64,000 nucleotides of DNA from Elusimicrobiota bacterium (GTDB lineage: Bacteria; Elusimicrobiota; Elusimicrobia; UBA1565; UBA9628), in NCBI GenBank assembly GCA_023213235.1, contig CP096137.1, positions 1,691,047 to 1,755,046 on the forward strand, read 5' to 3'. The notes beneath the pieces were generated by a model. It ran no database searches. It saw only the letters and a program-made list of their open reading frames with translations, and was not told the origin of the DNA. Positions 37,001 to 46,455 of this stretch are shown here, in pieces (positions within the stretch are counted from its first letter, which is position 1; each line of letters opens with the position of its first letter). The translations under genes and the position numbers were made by a program.

Positions 37001-38061
37001 CGCTCAAGGCGCTCGGCGTGATCAAGGCGACGAAGGCCTACGCGAACGACATGGCGATCCTCAAGATCGCCCTGCAGAACCGCCTGCGCGAGGGCTACGG
37101 CGTCGCGACGACGGCCGACGTCGCCGCCGGCGCGGCCAAGTCGGACCTCGAGCGCCGCTATTGGATGCTCGTCCCCGCGGGGGCCAAGCAGCCGGTCGCG
37201 ACGGTCCGGCACAGCTATCGCGTGCTCCACGAGCACGGCCTCGGGCGCCTCGCGGCGTTCAAGACCGCGCTGCTCTCGCACCTGATCTTCGGGCCGCGCA
37301 CGCAGCGCGGCCTGGGCCTCAAGGGACGTTGGAACGCGGGCCTGCTGTTCAAGCCCTTCGCGATCTACGTGCCGAACATGGTCCAGGCGCAGGGCCCGTC
37401 GAGCACGGGGATCTACGCGCACGCCGGCAACGACAAGGGCCTGACGCCCGGGAACGTCGACGAGGCCGCCTTCGACGAGATGTTCAGCCGCTACGCGCCG
37501 GGCCGGGACTACATGACGGACTACGACTTCGCGCGCATGCGCGAGGACAAGCGCTGGCGCGACTCCCAGAACGGGATCGGCGGGCCGGTCTCGCGCTGGC
37601 TGGGCGAGATCGCGGTCAAGAAGCGCACCGACCAGCTGCTCCAGCTGTACGCGGACACGGTCGCCAACGAGGACAAGCATCTCGTCCCGGCGATCAGCCG
37701 CGGCATGATGCTGCGCGTGTACAAGGGAACGGCCCAGGCCGACATCGCCTCCGAGCGCGCGCTCGACGGCGTGCACCCCGACCTGCGCGCGGCGAACCCG
37801 GAGGGCAAGCCGACGCTCAAGGAGAAGGCGAAGGGCGACCTCAAGAAGCTCTTCGGCGCGGTCCGCACGCTCGCGGCGAGCCTGGTCCTGCCGTACACGG
37901 GCGCGCGCTTCATGACGAACGCGCGGGCGTTCGGCTCGTTCTTCAAGACGGTGTGGCAGACGGGCTGGGTCGCGATCGCGGCGGTCTTCACGTACTACCT
38001 CGTGCGAGACAGCATCCTCTACATCCTCATCCCCTGGCTCGTCTACAAGGGCCTCTTCTAG
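34097..38061 (+). CDS. Alpha-dioxygenase-like heme peroxidase with membrane helices and a caleosin-like C-terminal region
   Basis: About 1,321 residues once one base is added in GGGGG near 34224. A signal-like start and a ~100-residue Ala/Pro-rich stretch come first. The alpha-DOX/animal-peroxidase domain (about residues 200-850) follows with distal His in LAGGWIQFQFHNF (352), NVASTAQIHTTEWTEDLL, and FVYRLHEM holding the counterparts of the catalytic Tyr (594) and proximal His (597). TYNEFRRSVGEPPVT and EGDVNKVDAGIGILAEPKPA also match plant alpha-DOX as I remember it. Two hydrophobic segments follow (about 858-970). Residues ~1039-1219 resemble caleosin (SYRVLHEHGLGRLAAFKTAL, FAIYVPNMVQAQGPSSTGIY, FDEMFSRYAPGRDYMTDYDF). 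A final helix ends the chain. It probably oxygenates fatty acids at C2 near a membrane. Confidence 0.8.
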
Positions 38062-38069
38062 GAAAATCC

Positions 38070-38873
38070 ATGAACAACCTTCTCCGCTCTCTGCTGCTGA
38101 CCTCGTTGCTCGCCGCGTCCGCGCAGGCCGGCCCGATTCCCGAAGGCTCGTGGGGCTCCGGCGAGATCGAAAAGTCGGACATCATGTCCTTGATCATCAA
38201 GGCCGACGCCGGCAACCCGACCGCCGGCTGGGCGGTCCTGGCCGAGTACACGCGCCTGCACGTCCCGATCGCGACGGGGCTCCTGCCCGAGCGGCTGAGA
38301 GTCGCCAACTGGGTTCCGCGCATGTACCTTTACCGCGTCGGCCAGCTCGACAAGCTTCGCTTCTCGCTCTCTCCGGTCAAGGTCTCCGCCTCCGGTGGCC
38401 TGGAGATCGACACGACGAAGGCGGTCAGCGAGCTGACCTTGGCGCAACCGGGCACCCTCGCCGGCGGCACGCTCGCGCGCAAGGAGGACGGCCGCCCCGA
38501 CGAGACCATCGTCTGGCGCAACAAGATCTCCTCGACGTGGGAGGGCTACGTCCCCGGCGATTACTTCGGCTCGAAGGACTCCACGGGCGGCGACTACCTG
38601 CACAAGCGTGTCAACACCCGCCTCTCCAAAGAGAAGGTCGCCGACTTCTTCCAGGCCGAGATCGTCGGCAAATTCGACATGGTGGAGGCCGCGCCGGGGA
38701 TCTTCACCTTCAAGGCGAAGGGCGCCGCCGAGAAGGGCGCCGACAAGGTCCTCCCGCGCATCGCGGTGTTCATCGACATCGTCAACTGGAAGCCCTTCTT
38801 CACGACGGATGAGCTCATGCTCATCAACGTCGACGACGCGCGCGACGTCGGTTTTTACTACGAGCGCCACTAG
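38070..38873 (+). CDS. Secreted protein of unknown function, partner of the alpha-dioxygenase-like gene
   Basis: The 267-residue exported protein (signal LLRSLLLTSLLAASAQAG) has no cysteines or family motif that I recognise. It contains several aromatic, strand-like segments (RMYLYRVGQLDKLRFSLSPV, WEGYVPGDYFGSKDSTGGDY, RIAVFIDIVNWKPFFTTDEL), so it may be a beta-rich binding protein. It starts 8 bases after the dioxygenase stop and is followed by a new promoter, so the two form a two-gene operon. A shared role in lipid oxidation is inferred only from this. Confidence 0.7.
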   Translation: MNNLLRSLLLTSLLAASAQAGPIPEGSWGSGEIEKSDIMSLIIKADAGNPTAGWAVLAEYTRLHVPIATGLLPERLRVANWVPRMYLYRVGQLDKLRFSLSPVKVSASGGLEIDTTKAVSELTLAQPGTLAGGTLARKEDGRPDETIVWRNKISSTWEGYVPGDYFGSKDSTGGDYLHKRVNTRLSKEKVADFFQAEIVGKFDMVEAAPGIFTFKAKGAAEKGADKVLPRIAVFIDIVNWKPFFTTDELMLINVDDARDVGFYYERH

Positions 38874-38883
38874 AAAGCCCTAG

Positions 38884-38912
38884 TTGACTTTCGTCATATC
38901 CGGGCTTACACT
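38884..38912 (+). promoter_or_regulatory. Sigma70-type promoter of the Gly-rich gene
   Basis: TTGACT (38884-38889), a 17-base spacer and TACACT (38907-38912). The box ends 6 bases before ATG 38919, so the transcript should be leaderless. Confidence 0.7.
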
Positions 38913-38918
38913 GCGGAT

Positions 38919-39853
38919 ATGGCCGACAACAACGACCCGTCGATCCCGGACCTAAGGAAAGCCGCCGAGGCGCGGCCGCCCGCCGCGCCGCCCCAGCCCG
39001 TCGCCAAATCGGCCGCCAGCGCGCCCATCCTCTCCGCGGCCACGATCGGCATCGGCCGGCAGCCCGAGAAGGAGCAGTCCCGCTTCGGCACCGGCGCGAA
39101 GGTCGCCGCGGTGGCGGGCCTGATGCTCGTCGGCGGGGAATTCTCGGGCTCAGCTCCATGCGAGAGGGCGGCTTCAGCCTGACCGGCGGCGGCGACTTGG
39201 GCGCCATCCGCTCGACGACGAACATGCGCGCGTTCAAGGGCAGCCGCGACAGCACCGGCTTCTCGGGCGGCGGCCTCGGCGGGCCGGCGGACGCCAACAA
39301 GGGCAAGATGCGGACCGATCTCATCACCGGCGGAGACCCGAACGTGCTCGCCGGCGGCGCCCCGAACGCTCCCGGCGGGGGCGGCGAGGAGGATGGGCTC
39401 GGCGGCGCGGGGCCCGGCGGCGGGGGCGGACAGTCCGGCAAGGGCATGTCCTCGGGCAACATCCCGGGCGCGGCCCTGGCCGCGGGCGGCGGCGCGGGCG
39501 GTGGCGGCGGCGCGGGCGGGGGCGCCAAGCTCAACGTCGCCGGTTCCTACGGCAAGATCCAGTTTCAAGGCATGAAGCGCCTGTCGCAGAACGCGGGCTT
39601 CCGCAATATCTCCGGCAAGCGCGCCCCCGGCGGCAAGGTCCAGACGCTCGGCTCGGCGTCCGCGAACTCGGCCGACGCGGCCGGCGGCCGCGGCGGCTCG
39701 ACGAACGGCCCCGGCTATTCCGGCGGAGGCAACGGCCAGGGCGGCGGGCTCCTCGGCCAGGGCGGCGGGACGGCGCCCGCGAGCGAGGGCGGCGGCGGCT
39801 CCGGAGGCGGCGGCGGGGGCGGCAGCGGCGGAGGAGGAGGGGCGGCGACGTGA
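38919..39853 (+). CDS. Gly-rich membrane-anchored protein, frameshifted
   Basis: An N-terminal Pro/Ala-rich cytoplasmic part precedes a single helix (GAKVAAVAGLMLVGG). One base is missing in GGGG near 39135-39138; adding it gives GGILGLSSMREGG. The rest is dominated by Gly runs with Asn/Ser (GGGGGQSGKGMSSGN, AGGGAGGGGGAGGGAKLNVA) and a central patch YGKIQFQGMKRLSQN. No enzyme motif. It may be a structural or surface protein. It overlaps the next gene by 4 bases. Confidence 0.65.
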
Positions 39854-40155
39854 AAGAGGTCAACGACGACCCTCTGGCCAACATCCAGGACCTGTTCAAG
39901 CAGGCCGCCGACACGCGCAAGGACGCGGGCAAGGAGAAGCAGCACGCGCAGGTCCTCCAGGCCCAGGGGCACACGGTCGGCGCCGCATACCACTACGACC
40001 GCTACAAGGACAAGAAGGCCGAAGCCGAGCGCCTCGAGAGCCAGGCCAACCAGCAGATGGCCGATTACCAGGCGGCGGTTCAGAAGGCGACCGCGGACGC
40101 GCAGAAAGACAAGAAGAAGGTGATCTACTACGGCCCCGACGGCAAGCCAAAATGA
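39850..40155 (+). CDS. Small charged coiled-coil protein
   Basis: The 101-residue protein is rich in Lys, Ala, Gln and Asp, with long amphipathic helix patterns (KDKKAEAERLESQANQQMAD). It has no signal peptide or membrane segment. It starts with GTG overlapping the stop of the Gly-rich protein gene, so they are probably made together. Unknown family. Confidence 0.6.
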   Translation: MKEVNDDPLANIQDLFKQAADTRKDAGKEKQHAQVLQAQGHTVGAAYHYDRYKDKKAEAERLESQANQQMADYQAAVQKATADAQKDKKKVIYYGPDGKPK

Positions 40156-40185
40156 TAGAATGAGGCTCGGCACGGAGGAATCGTC

Positions 40186-40356
40186 ATGGGCGGGCTGGGC
40201 ACCACCGAAATCGTCGTCATCGCCGTCGTCGCGCTGATCCTGTTCGGGCCGAACAAGATCCCCGAGTTCGCGAAGCAGTGCGGACGCGCCGTGAACATGT
40301 TCAAGAAGGGCCTCAAGGACGGCCTCGAGGACGACGCGGCCAAGAAGGACGCCTGA
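40186..40356 (+). CDS. tatA: Twin-arginine translocase subunit TatA/E
   Basis: This 56-residue protein forms the pore-forming layer of the Tat exporter. It has a short N-terminal helix (TEIVVIAVVALILFGPNKIP) with the typical FGPNKIPEF turn, then an amphipathic helix (CGRAVNMFKKGLKDGL) and an acidic tail. GGAGG lies 7 bases before the ATG; TAGAAT at 40155-40160 may be its -10. No tatB or tatC is seen nearby. The Tat-like start of the Rieske protein is a possible client. Confidence 0.88.
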   Translation: MGGLGTTEIVVIAVVALILFGPNKIPEFAKQCGRAVNMFKKGLKDGLEDDAAKKDA

Positions 40357-40357
40357 C

Positions 40358-40750
40358 CTGAGCAAGCCGGTCACCGTCTTCGCCGCGGGCTGCTTCAACC
40401 GGGTCCACCCCGCGCACCTGCGCCTTCTGCGGTCCGCCCGCGTCCTCGGCGACAAGCTCGTCGTCGTCCTCTCCAACGACTCGCACAACAGGAAGCCGAA
40501 CGCCGTGCCCTCCGCCACGCGCAAGCGCTGGATCGAGGAGCTCGGCGTGGCCGACAAGGTCGTCGTCGGCGACGCGTCGTCCTTCGCGGAGACCTTGCGG
40601 CGCGAGAAGCCCGACGTGCTCGTCCTCGGCTACGACCAGCGCCTGCCCGACCCGGAGACCGAGGCCGAGGTCGCGCGCATGGGCATCGAGGTGGTCGTGA
40701 TGCCGTGGTTCCCGGGCAAAGAGGACCAGTCGTCCTCGTCCTGCGGCTGA
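40358..40750 (+). CDS. Cytidylyltransferase-like nucleotidyltransferase, CTG start proposed
   Basis: The 130-residue protein has the nucleotidyltransferase HxGH-type motif as FAAGCFNRVHPAHLRLLRSA, followed by LVVVLSNDSHNRKP and KPDVLVLGYDQRLPDPETEA. This matches the short archaeal RibL/TagD/FMN adenylyltransferase-like group; the second motif His-x-x-His is HPAH. The N-terminus only fits if translation starts at CTG 40358, because the next ATG (40505) removes the active site. It directly follows tatA and is 1 base before the transporter gene. The product (FAD, CDP-alcohol or other) is not determined. Confidence 0.75.
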   Translation: MSKPVTVFAAGCFNRVHPAHLRLLRSARVLGDKLVVVLSNDSHNRKPNAVPSATRKRWIEELGVADKVVVGDASSFAETLRREKPDVLVLGYDQRLPDPETEAEVARMGIEVVVMPWFPGKEDQSSSSCG

Positions 40751-40751
40751 C

Positions 40752-41945
40752 GTGAGGCGCGACCGGCTGCTGGCGTTCTTCGCGGTCAACTACTTCGCCC
40801 AGGGCATGGGCGGACTCGCCTACGAGCCCGTCTCATACTACCTGAAGGACGCCCTCGGCCTCGGTCCCGGCCAGTCGGCCGCCTTCGTCGCCTGGATGAC
40901 CTTGCCGCTGACGGTCAAGCCGCTGTTCGGCGTGCTGACCGACTTCCTGCCCTGGGCGGGGTCACGGCGGCGGCCGCACCTGATCGCGGTCTCTCTCGTC
41001 ACCTCGCTCGGCTGGCTTCTGCTGGCGGGCCTCAAGACCGCGAATTACGGCGCCGCGCTCGCGCTGCTCATCCTGGTCAATGTCGGCTTCGTGCTCTCCG
41101 ACGTGGTCTGCGACGCGGTGATGGTCGAACGCGGCAAGGAGCGCGGCCTGACCGGGCTCTATCAGGCCGTCTCGATCGGCACCTTGTACGCGACCTTGAT
41201 CGTGACCGGCCTCGGCGGCGGGTGGCTCGCCCAGCACGCCTCGTACCGGACGGTCTTCCTTCTGACGGCGCTGTTCCCGGCGCTGACCGCGGCCTCGGCG
41301 TGGTGGCTCGACGAGGCCGGCGTCGGCGACCTGAGGTCGACGGCCGCGAAGGGCCTGGGCGGCCTCAAGACGATGCTCGGCGACGGGCGCTCGTGGGCCG
41401 TCGCGCTCGGCATCTTCCTGTGGAGCTTTTGCCCGTTCCTGGGGACGGCGCAATTCTACTATCAGAGCGAGGCGGTCAAGCTGTCGCCGGTGTTCATCGG
41501 CGGCCTCGCGACGCTCGGCGGGTTCGCGGGCCTCGCGGGCGCGGCGCTGTTCGGGCGGCTGACGAAGGAAGGAACGGAGAAGGTCGTCCGCGCCTCCGTG
41601 TGGCTCGGCGCGCCCCTGTCGCTCCTCTATCTGTTCTACACCGGCCCCGTCTCGATCGCCGCGCTGAACGTGCTGTTCAGCCTGACGGGCGTCGTGTTCC
41701 GCCTCGCGTGGATGGACCTCGCGGCGAAGACCTGCCCCGAGGGCGCGGAAGCGACGGCCTTCGCCGCCTACATGGCCGTGTTCAACATCGCCGCCTCGGC
41801 ATCGAACACTTTGGGCGGCCGATGGTACGAGGCGCTGACCGCCGCGCACGGGCCTTACCGCGCGATGGCCCTGCTGTCCCTCGTGGGCACCGCGGGAACC
41901 TTGGCCGCCTGGCCCTGCCTCGCCCGCGCGTTGCGCCGCCCCTAA
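40752..41945 (+). CDS. Folate/biopterin transporter (BT1)-like MFS protein
   Basis: The 397-residue, 12-helix transporter has BT1-family signatures: VKPLFGVLTDFLPWAGSRRR (loop 2-3) and SDVVCDAVMVERGKERG in helix 4. The start is GTG 40752. BT1 proteins move folates or pterins, but related members carry other solutes. The preceding nucleotidyltransferase gene (1 base away) may be a functional partner. The stop overlaps the opposite-strand NlpC gene end by 4 bases. Confidence 0.82.
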   Translation: MRRDRLLAFFAVNYFAQGMGGLAYEPVSYYLKDALGLGPGQSAAFVAWMTLPLTVKPLFGVLTDFLPWAGSRRRPHLIAVSLVTSLGWLLLAGLKTANYGAALALLILVNVGFVLSDVVCDAVMVERGKERGLTGLYQAVSIGTLYATLIVTGLGGGWLAQHASYRTVFLLTALFPALTAASAWWLDEAGVGDLRSTAAKGLGGLKTMLGDGRSWAVALGIFLWSFCPFLGTAQFYYQSEAVKLSPVFIGGLATLGGFAGLAGAALFGRLTKEGTEKVVRASVWLGAPLSLLYLFYTGPVSIAALNVLFSLTGVVFRLAWMDLAAKTCPEGAEATAFAAYMAVFNIAASASNTLGGRWYEALTAAHGPYRAMALLSLVGTAGTLAAWPCLARALRRP

Positions 41946-43265
41946 CGGACGACGCGGCGGGCGCCGAGGTAGCGCTGGCCGAACCACTTGTTGTCGAGGT
42001 CGGCGTACATCACGCCCTTCGACGACGAGGCGTGGATGAACTTCTTTTCCTTCGCGTTCACGACCATCGCGACGTGCGACACGCCGGCGCCCATCGTGTT
42101 GAAGAAGATCAGGTCGCCCTCGCGCAGGTTCTCGACCTTGTCGCCGGTCTTCCACTGGTCGCGGGACACGCGCGGGATCTTCACGCGGTTCTCGGAGAAG
42201 GTGTTCTGCGTCAGCGCCGAGCAGTCGATGCCCTGGTGCGTGGCGCCGCCCCAGACGTAGGGCGTGCCGAGGTAGGAGGCCGACGCCTTGTCGAGGCCCG
42301 GCCAGATCTCCTTGAGGGCGGGCGAGTGGCCGGCCTCGGGCGTCGCGACGACGGGCGTCTCCTCGACGCGCGGCTTCGGCGCGGGCGCGGGCCTCGGAGA
42401 GGGCTTCGGCGCCTGCACGCGCGGCATCGACGGGATGCCGAGGCCGAACTTGCCGAGCGCGTCGGTCGTCTTCTTCTGGACGTCTTTGACGACGGGGATG
42501 TCCTCGACCGCGTCCACGACCTTCTTGTCGACGACGGATTTGACGGCGGGGGAACATACACGGGCGCCGGGGGAGGACCTTCGAGAAGACGCCTTTGTAA
42601 TCCGGAATCGACGGCTTGGTCTTGGTTCGGCGAGCCTTGAGAAAAACGGCCTTCGCCTGGGCGCTGATCTTCCCGGGCCCTGATTTCCCTTCCAGGAGAT
42701 GGCCGAAGAGGTAGCTCGCGTAGTCCTTGGGATCAAAACCGTTTTTGACGCCGTCGACCAAAGACCATTTCAATGTGTTGAAATCCGAGTCCTTCAGGTC
42801 CTTTTCCATCGCCACGCGCACGAGATCGGCGGCGACGTCGCCGGGAACCTTCCCGTCCGTGAGGTTCTTGTAGCCGTTGGCCCAGGTCGAAAGGGTGTCG
42901 GGGGAGACCTTCTTGCGATAGCCGTACAGCGCGACGCCCTCGACGACCTCGGGATCGGCGCCGCGCGACATGGCCTGGTAGGCGGAGAAGGCGACCTCGG
43001 CGGTGCGTTCCGGCGAAGCCTGGTCGAAGGAGCCCTCGGTCAAGATGTGCATGACGACGGGGATCGCCTTGGCTCTCTGCGGATTCACCGTCTGCAGTCC
43101 ATAGTCGGCGAAGCGGGTCTTGATCGCGGCGAGCAGGGCGCGGCGCTCCGCCGGCTCGTAGCCCGGGTCCTTCTCGAGATTCTCGCCGAGCGTCTCGAGG
43201 ACGTTCTTGCGCGGCTGCGCCGCGGCGGGCAGGGACAGGGCGAGCAGGAGGGCGAGGGCCTTCAC
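41942..43265 (-). CDS. Exported NlpC/P60 peptidoglycan hydrolase, two frameshifts
   Basis: The protein has a signal peptide (ALALLLALSLPAAAQ). A helical domain of about 230 residues comes first, then a Pro/Ala linker (QAPKPSPRPAPAPKPRVEE) and a C-terminal NlpC/P60 domain. The catalytic Cys is in HQGIDCSALTQNTF, the His in GAGVSHVAMVVN, and a third polar residue in FIHASSSKGV. One base is missing in each of two runs (near 42550 and 42571), which restores KVLPPAPVYVPPAVKSVVDK. It starts at GTG 43265, overlapping the protease stop. It cuts peptide stems of peptidoglycan. Confidence 0.85.
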
Positions 43266-45014
43266 CGGCCGCTCCGGGCCTTGATCTCGCGGCTCATCTC
43301 GTCGCCCAGGTCTTCCATCTTCTGGATCTCGGCGTCGATGACGGCATCGAAGGTGAAGGGCTTGCTCTCGGTGATCATGACGCGCGGCTTGGCCGCGCGC
43401 GCGACGGTCCGCGTGCGGCGGACGCCGTCGGCGGGGGCGCGGCCGCCAGCGAGGCGATCCCCACGGGGGCGGCTGCGACGACCGTCGCGCCCGTGGGAAG
43501 CGGAGCCGGGACGGGCTCCGGGACCTTGGCCAGCGCGGCGACGGTCGCCGCCGGCGCGCCCGCCGCGCCCCAGGCGACCGCGGTGCCCTGCGCGGCCATC
43601 CAGCGGCGCGCCACGTCGGAGCGCACGGCGAAATTGATCGCGGTGATCGCCAGGCCGTCGGCAGCCTTGCGCGACATCGAGGTGTTCACGCCGACGATGC
43701 GCCCCGAGGCGTCGAGCAGCGGGCCGCCGGAATTGCCGCGGTTGATCGACGTGTCGGTCTGGAACGCGTCCTTGCCCTTGACGCCCCCGAGGTCGGCGAG
43801 CAAGGTCGAGATCACTCCCGTCGTGAGCGTCCAGAGCCCGCCCTGCTCGGGATGGCCGATCGCGGCGACGCGGTCGCCGATCTCGACGGCGTCGGGGCGG
43901 CCGAGGGACAACGCGGCGGCGCCGGCCGGAAGGCGCGGCAGCTCGACCAGCGCCAGGTCGAGCGCGGAGTCCCAGGCGACGACCTTGCCCTCGATGGGCT
44001 CGACGAGGTCGCGTTTCGGGTCGCCCGTCAGGCGCGCGGGCTTGAAGTAGACATTGACGCGCTCCCAAGGGCGGCGCGAGGAGTCGCGCACGACGACGTG
44101 GGCGTTGGTGAGGATGCGGCGGCGGCCGGCGTCCACGACGGAGCCGGTGCCGAGTTCCCCGGCGCCGTCGCCGGCGGAGCAGACGATGAGCACGACGGCC
44201 TTCGAGGCTTTCTGGTAGATGGCTTTGGGCTCGAAGGGGACGGCCGCCTCGGCGGGGGCGGGCCCGTCGTCGGCGGGCGCCGCGGCGAGCGCGGGAGAGG
44301 CGGCCGCGGCCGGAGCGCGGCCCTTGAGCTCCGCGCGCGCGAGCGCCGCGTACACCTCGCCCGCGTAGAAGTGAGCGCGGGCCTCGGCCTCGGCGTCGAG
44401 CTTTCGCTCGAGCCAGGAGTCGGAGAGGCCCTTCAAGGTCTCGTCGAGCTTGGCCGCCTCCTCGGAGGAGGTCCAGCCGGGCGCCGCGGCGCGCGCCGGG
44501 GCGCCGGCGGGCGCGAGCAGGCGCGCGTGACGCCCCCAGCCCGCCTTCACGAGTTCCTTGTCGTCGATACGGGCGGAAGGGCCGGAGAAAAGGGCCAAGA
44601 CGCCCGTGGGCACGCCCGGGACGTGCGGCGCTTTGGCCCAGGCCTCGAGCGCGGCGGCGGCGTCGCCGCGCGTCTCGGGCGCGCCGACGATCGACAGCGC
44701 CTGCACGTACTGCGAGGCGGCGAGCGCCTCGTACACCGGACGCAGGGCGTTCTCGTCGCGCGCCGAGGCGTCGGGACGCTTGAGCGCCTCGCGCAGGGCC
44801 CTCGCCCGGTCGAGCAGGCGCCCGTCGAGGTCCTCGCCCTGGTCGGTCGGGATGCCGCCGCGCACGGCGGCGACGGCGGCGCGTCGCGGGGACTTCTTCA
44901 CCGCGGCGCCGTTGAGGTAGCGGGAGACCTTGTTGAGGAGGTCGGAGAAGGACTCGGCGCGGGAGGGGGCGGCGGCGGCCAGGATCAGCGCGGCCGCGAG
45001 GGGAGGGGGCGCAT
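43262..45014 (-). CDS. Exported HtrA/S1C-type serine protease, two frameshifts
   Basis: A chymotrypsin-fold protease with the complete triad: His in ILTNAHVVVRD, Asp in WDSALDLALVEL and Ser in TSINRGNSGGPLLDASG. No PDZ domain follows; instead there is an Ala/Pro-rich stretch and a charged tail (TESKPFTFDAVIDAEIQKME). The N-terminus needs one base in the G5 run near 45007, giving the signal MRPLPLAAALILAAAAPSRA, and the tail one base near 43434. A helical region of about 180 residues precedes the protease. It is coupled to the NlpC gene by GTGA, suggesting joint envelope work. Confidence 0.85.
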
Positions 45015-45020
45015 GACCGC

Positions 45021-45026
45021 ATTATG
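45021..45026 (-). promoter_or_regulatory. -10 box of the protease/NlpC operon
   Basis: On the minus strand CATAAT ends 6 bases before ATG 45014, again a leaderless arrangement. Confidence 0.4.
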
Positions 45027-45056
45027 TCGCCGCGGGGCGGGGTTGTCAAGGAGGCG

Positions 45057-46399
45057 TCAGCGCGGTCCGGCCGAGGCGCCGAAGGCGTCGAGCGCGCGCT
45101 CGCGCGCCTTCTTGTGGTCGACGATGGGCGCGGGATAGGCCGAGGTGCCGAACTCCGGGACCCAGCGCCGGATGTAGGCCGACCGCGGGTCGAAGCGCTT
45201 GGCCTGCTCGGACGGGTTGAAGACGCGGAAGAACGGCGCCGCGTCGGCGCCGCAGCCGGCCGTCCACTGCCAGTTGAGGGTGTTGCTGGCGAGGTCGGCG
45301 TCGACGAGGTGTCCCAGAACCAGCGCGCGCCTTCGCGCCAATCGATGAGGAGGTCCTTCGTCAAAAAGGAGGCGACGACCATGCGCACGCGGTTGTGCAT
45401 GAAGCCCGTGGCCCACAGCTCGCGCATGCCGGCGTCGACGAGGGGAAAGCCCGTGCGGCCGCGCGTCCAGGCCTCGAACCCGTCGGGATCGCGTCGCCAG
45501 CGGAAGCCCGCGAAGCGCGGATCGAGCGGCGCGTCCGGGGTCGCGGGGTTGTGAAACAGGACGTGGCGGCCGAAGTCGCGCCAGCCGAGCTCGCCGAGGA
45601 AGCCGCCCTTGGTCCCGGGGTCCTCGCCGCGCGCCTCGCGCCAGACGCGGCGGACGTCGAGCTCGCCGAAGGCCAGTCGCGGCGACAGGCGCGAGTTCCC
45701 GCCGCTGGCCGGGAGGTTCCGGTTCTCCGCGTAGTCCCGCGCGCGCGTCTTCAGGAAGTCGACGAGCTCCTTTTTCGCCGCGGCCTCGCCCGGGATGAAC
45801 GAGTCCGACAGAGAGCCCTGCCACGCGGCCCGCGTCGAAATGCCGAGGCGCACGAGCTCGACGCCGCGCGCGGACTTGGCGGGAGCGCGCAGCGGCGGAC
45901 AGGGACCGGCGGGAGACCCCGGTCCCTCCAAGGTCCCGCAGCGCGCCCAGTACGGGGTGAAGACGCGGTAGGGGCCGCCGCCGAGGGTCCTCACCGTCTC
46001 CGGCTCGAAGAGCACGTTGCCCGCGTGCGGCTCGGGGCGCACGCCCGCGGCGGAGAGCGCGGAGGCGACGGACGCCTCCTGCGCCAGCGCGGCGGGCTCG
46101 TAGCGGCGGTTCCAGGCGACGGCGTCCGCGCCGCAGTCGCGCGCGGCCTCGACGAGGGCCTTGGCCGCGGGGCCCTCCTTGAAGACGAGGCGCGAGCCGC
46201 GCCGCTGGAGGTCGGCCTCGAGGGATTTCAGCGAGGCCTGCAGCCACCAGCGCGCGGCGCCGCCCGGACCCCACCCGCCCTCCTCCTCGGGGGACCAGAC
46301 GAAGACGGGGACGACGGCGCCCGCGGCGGCGGCGCGGGACAGCGCGGGGTTGTCCGCCAGGCGCAGGTCGCGCCCGAGCCAGACCACGGTGGTGTTCAT
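45057..46399 (-). CDS. phrB: Deoxyribodipyrimidine photolyase, frameshifted
   Basis: This blue-light enzyme splits cyclobutane pyrimidine dimers using FADH-. The antenna domain starts [20 protein letters not shown]. The FAD domain has [53 protein letters not shown] and [20 protein letters not shown] with the conserved Trp and Asn. One base is missing near 45312 ([15 protein letters not shown]). The length (about 447) fits CPD class I photolyase. It is divergent from the AsmA gene. Confidence 0.93.
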
Positions 46400-46440
46400 C
46401 CGTTTATTCGTGCCCGGCGCCCCGGAATTATTACATGGAA

Positions 46441-46449
46441 TGGTAGAAT
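46441..46449 (+). promoter_or_regulatory. Extended -10 promoter of the AsmA gene
   Basis: TGGTAGAAT (TGn plus TAGAAT) ends exactly 6 bases before ATG 46456, so transcription should start at the start codon. Confidence 0.6.
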
Positions 46450-46455
46450 CGGCTC

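Noticed and set aside
39360..39850. GGC/GGA-rich tract as a tandem repeat or CRISPR-like array
   Set aside because: It encodes a Gly-rich protein; repeats are irregular, with no spacers of constant length.
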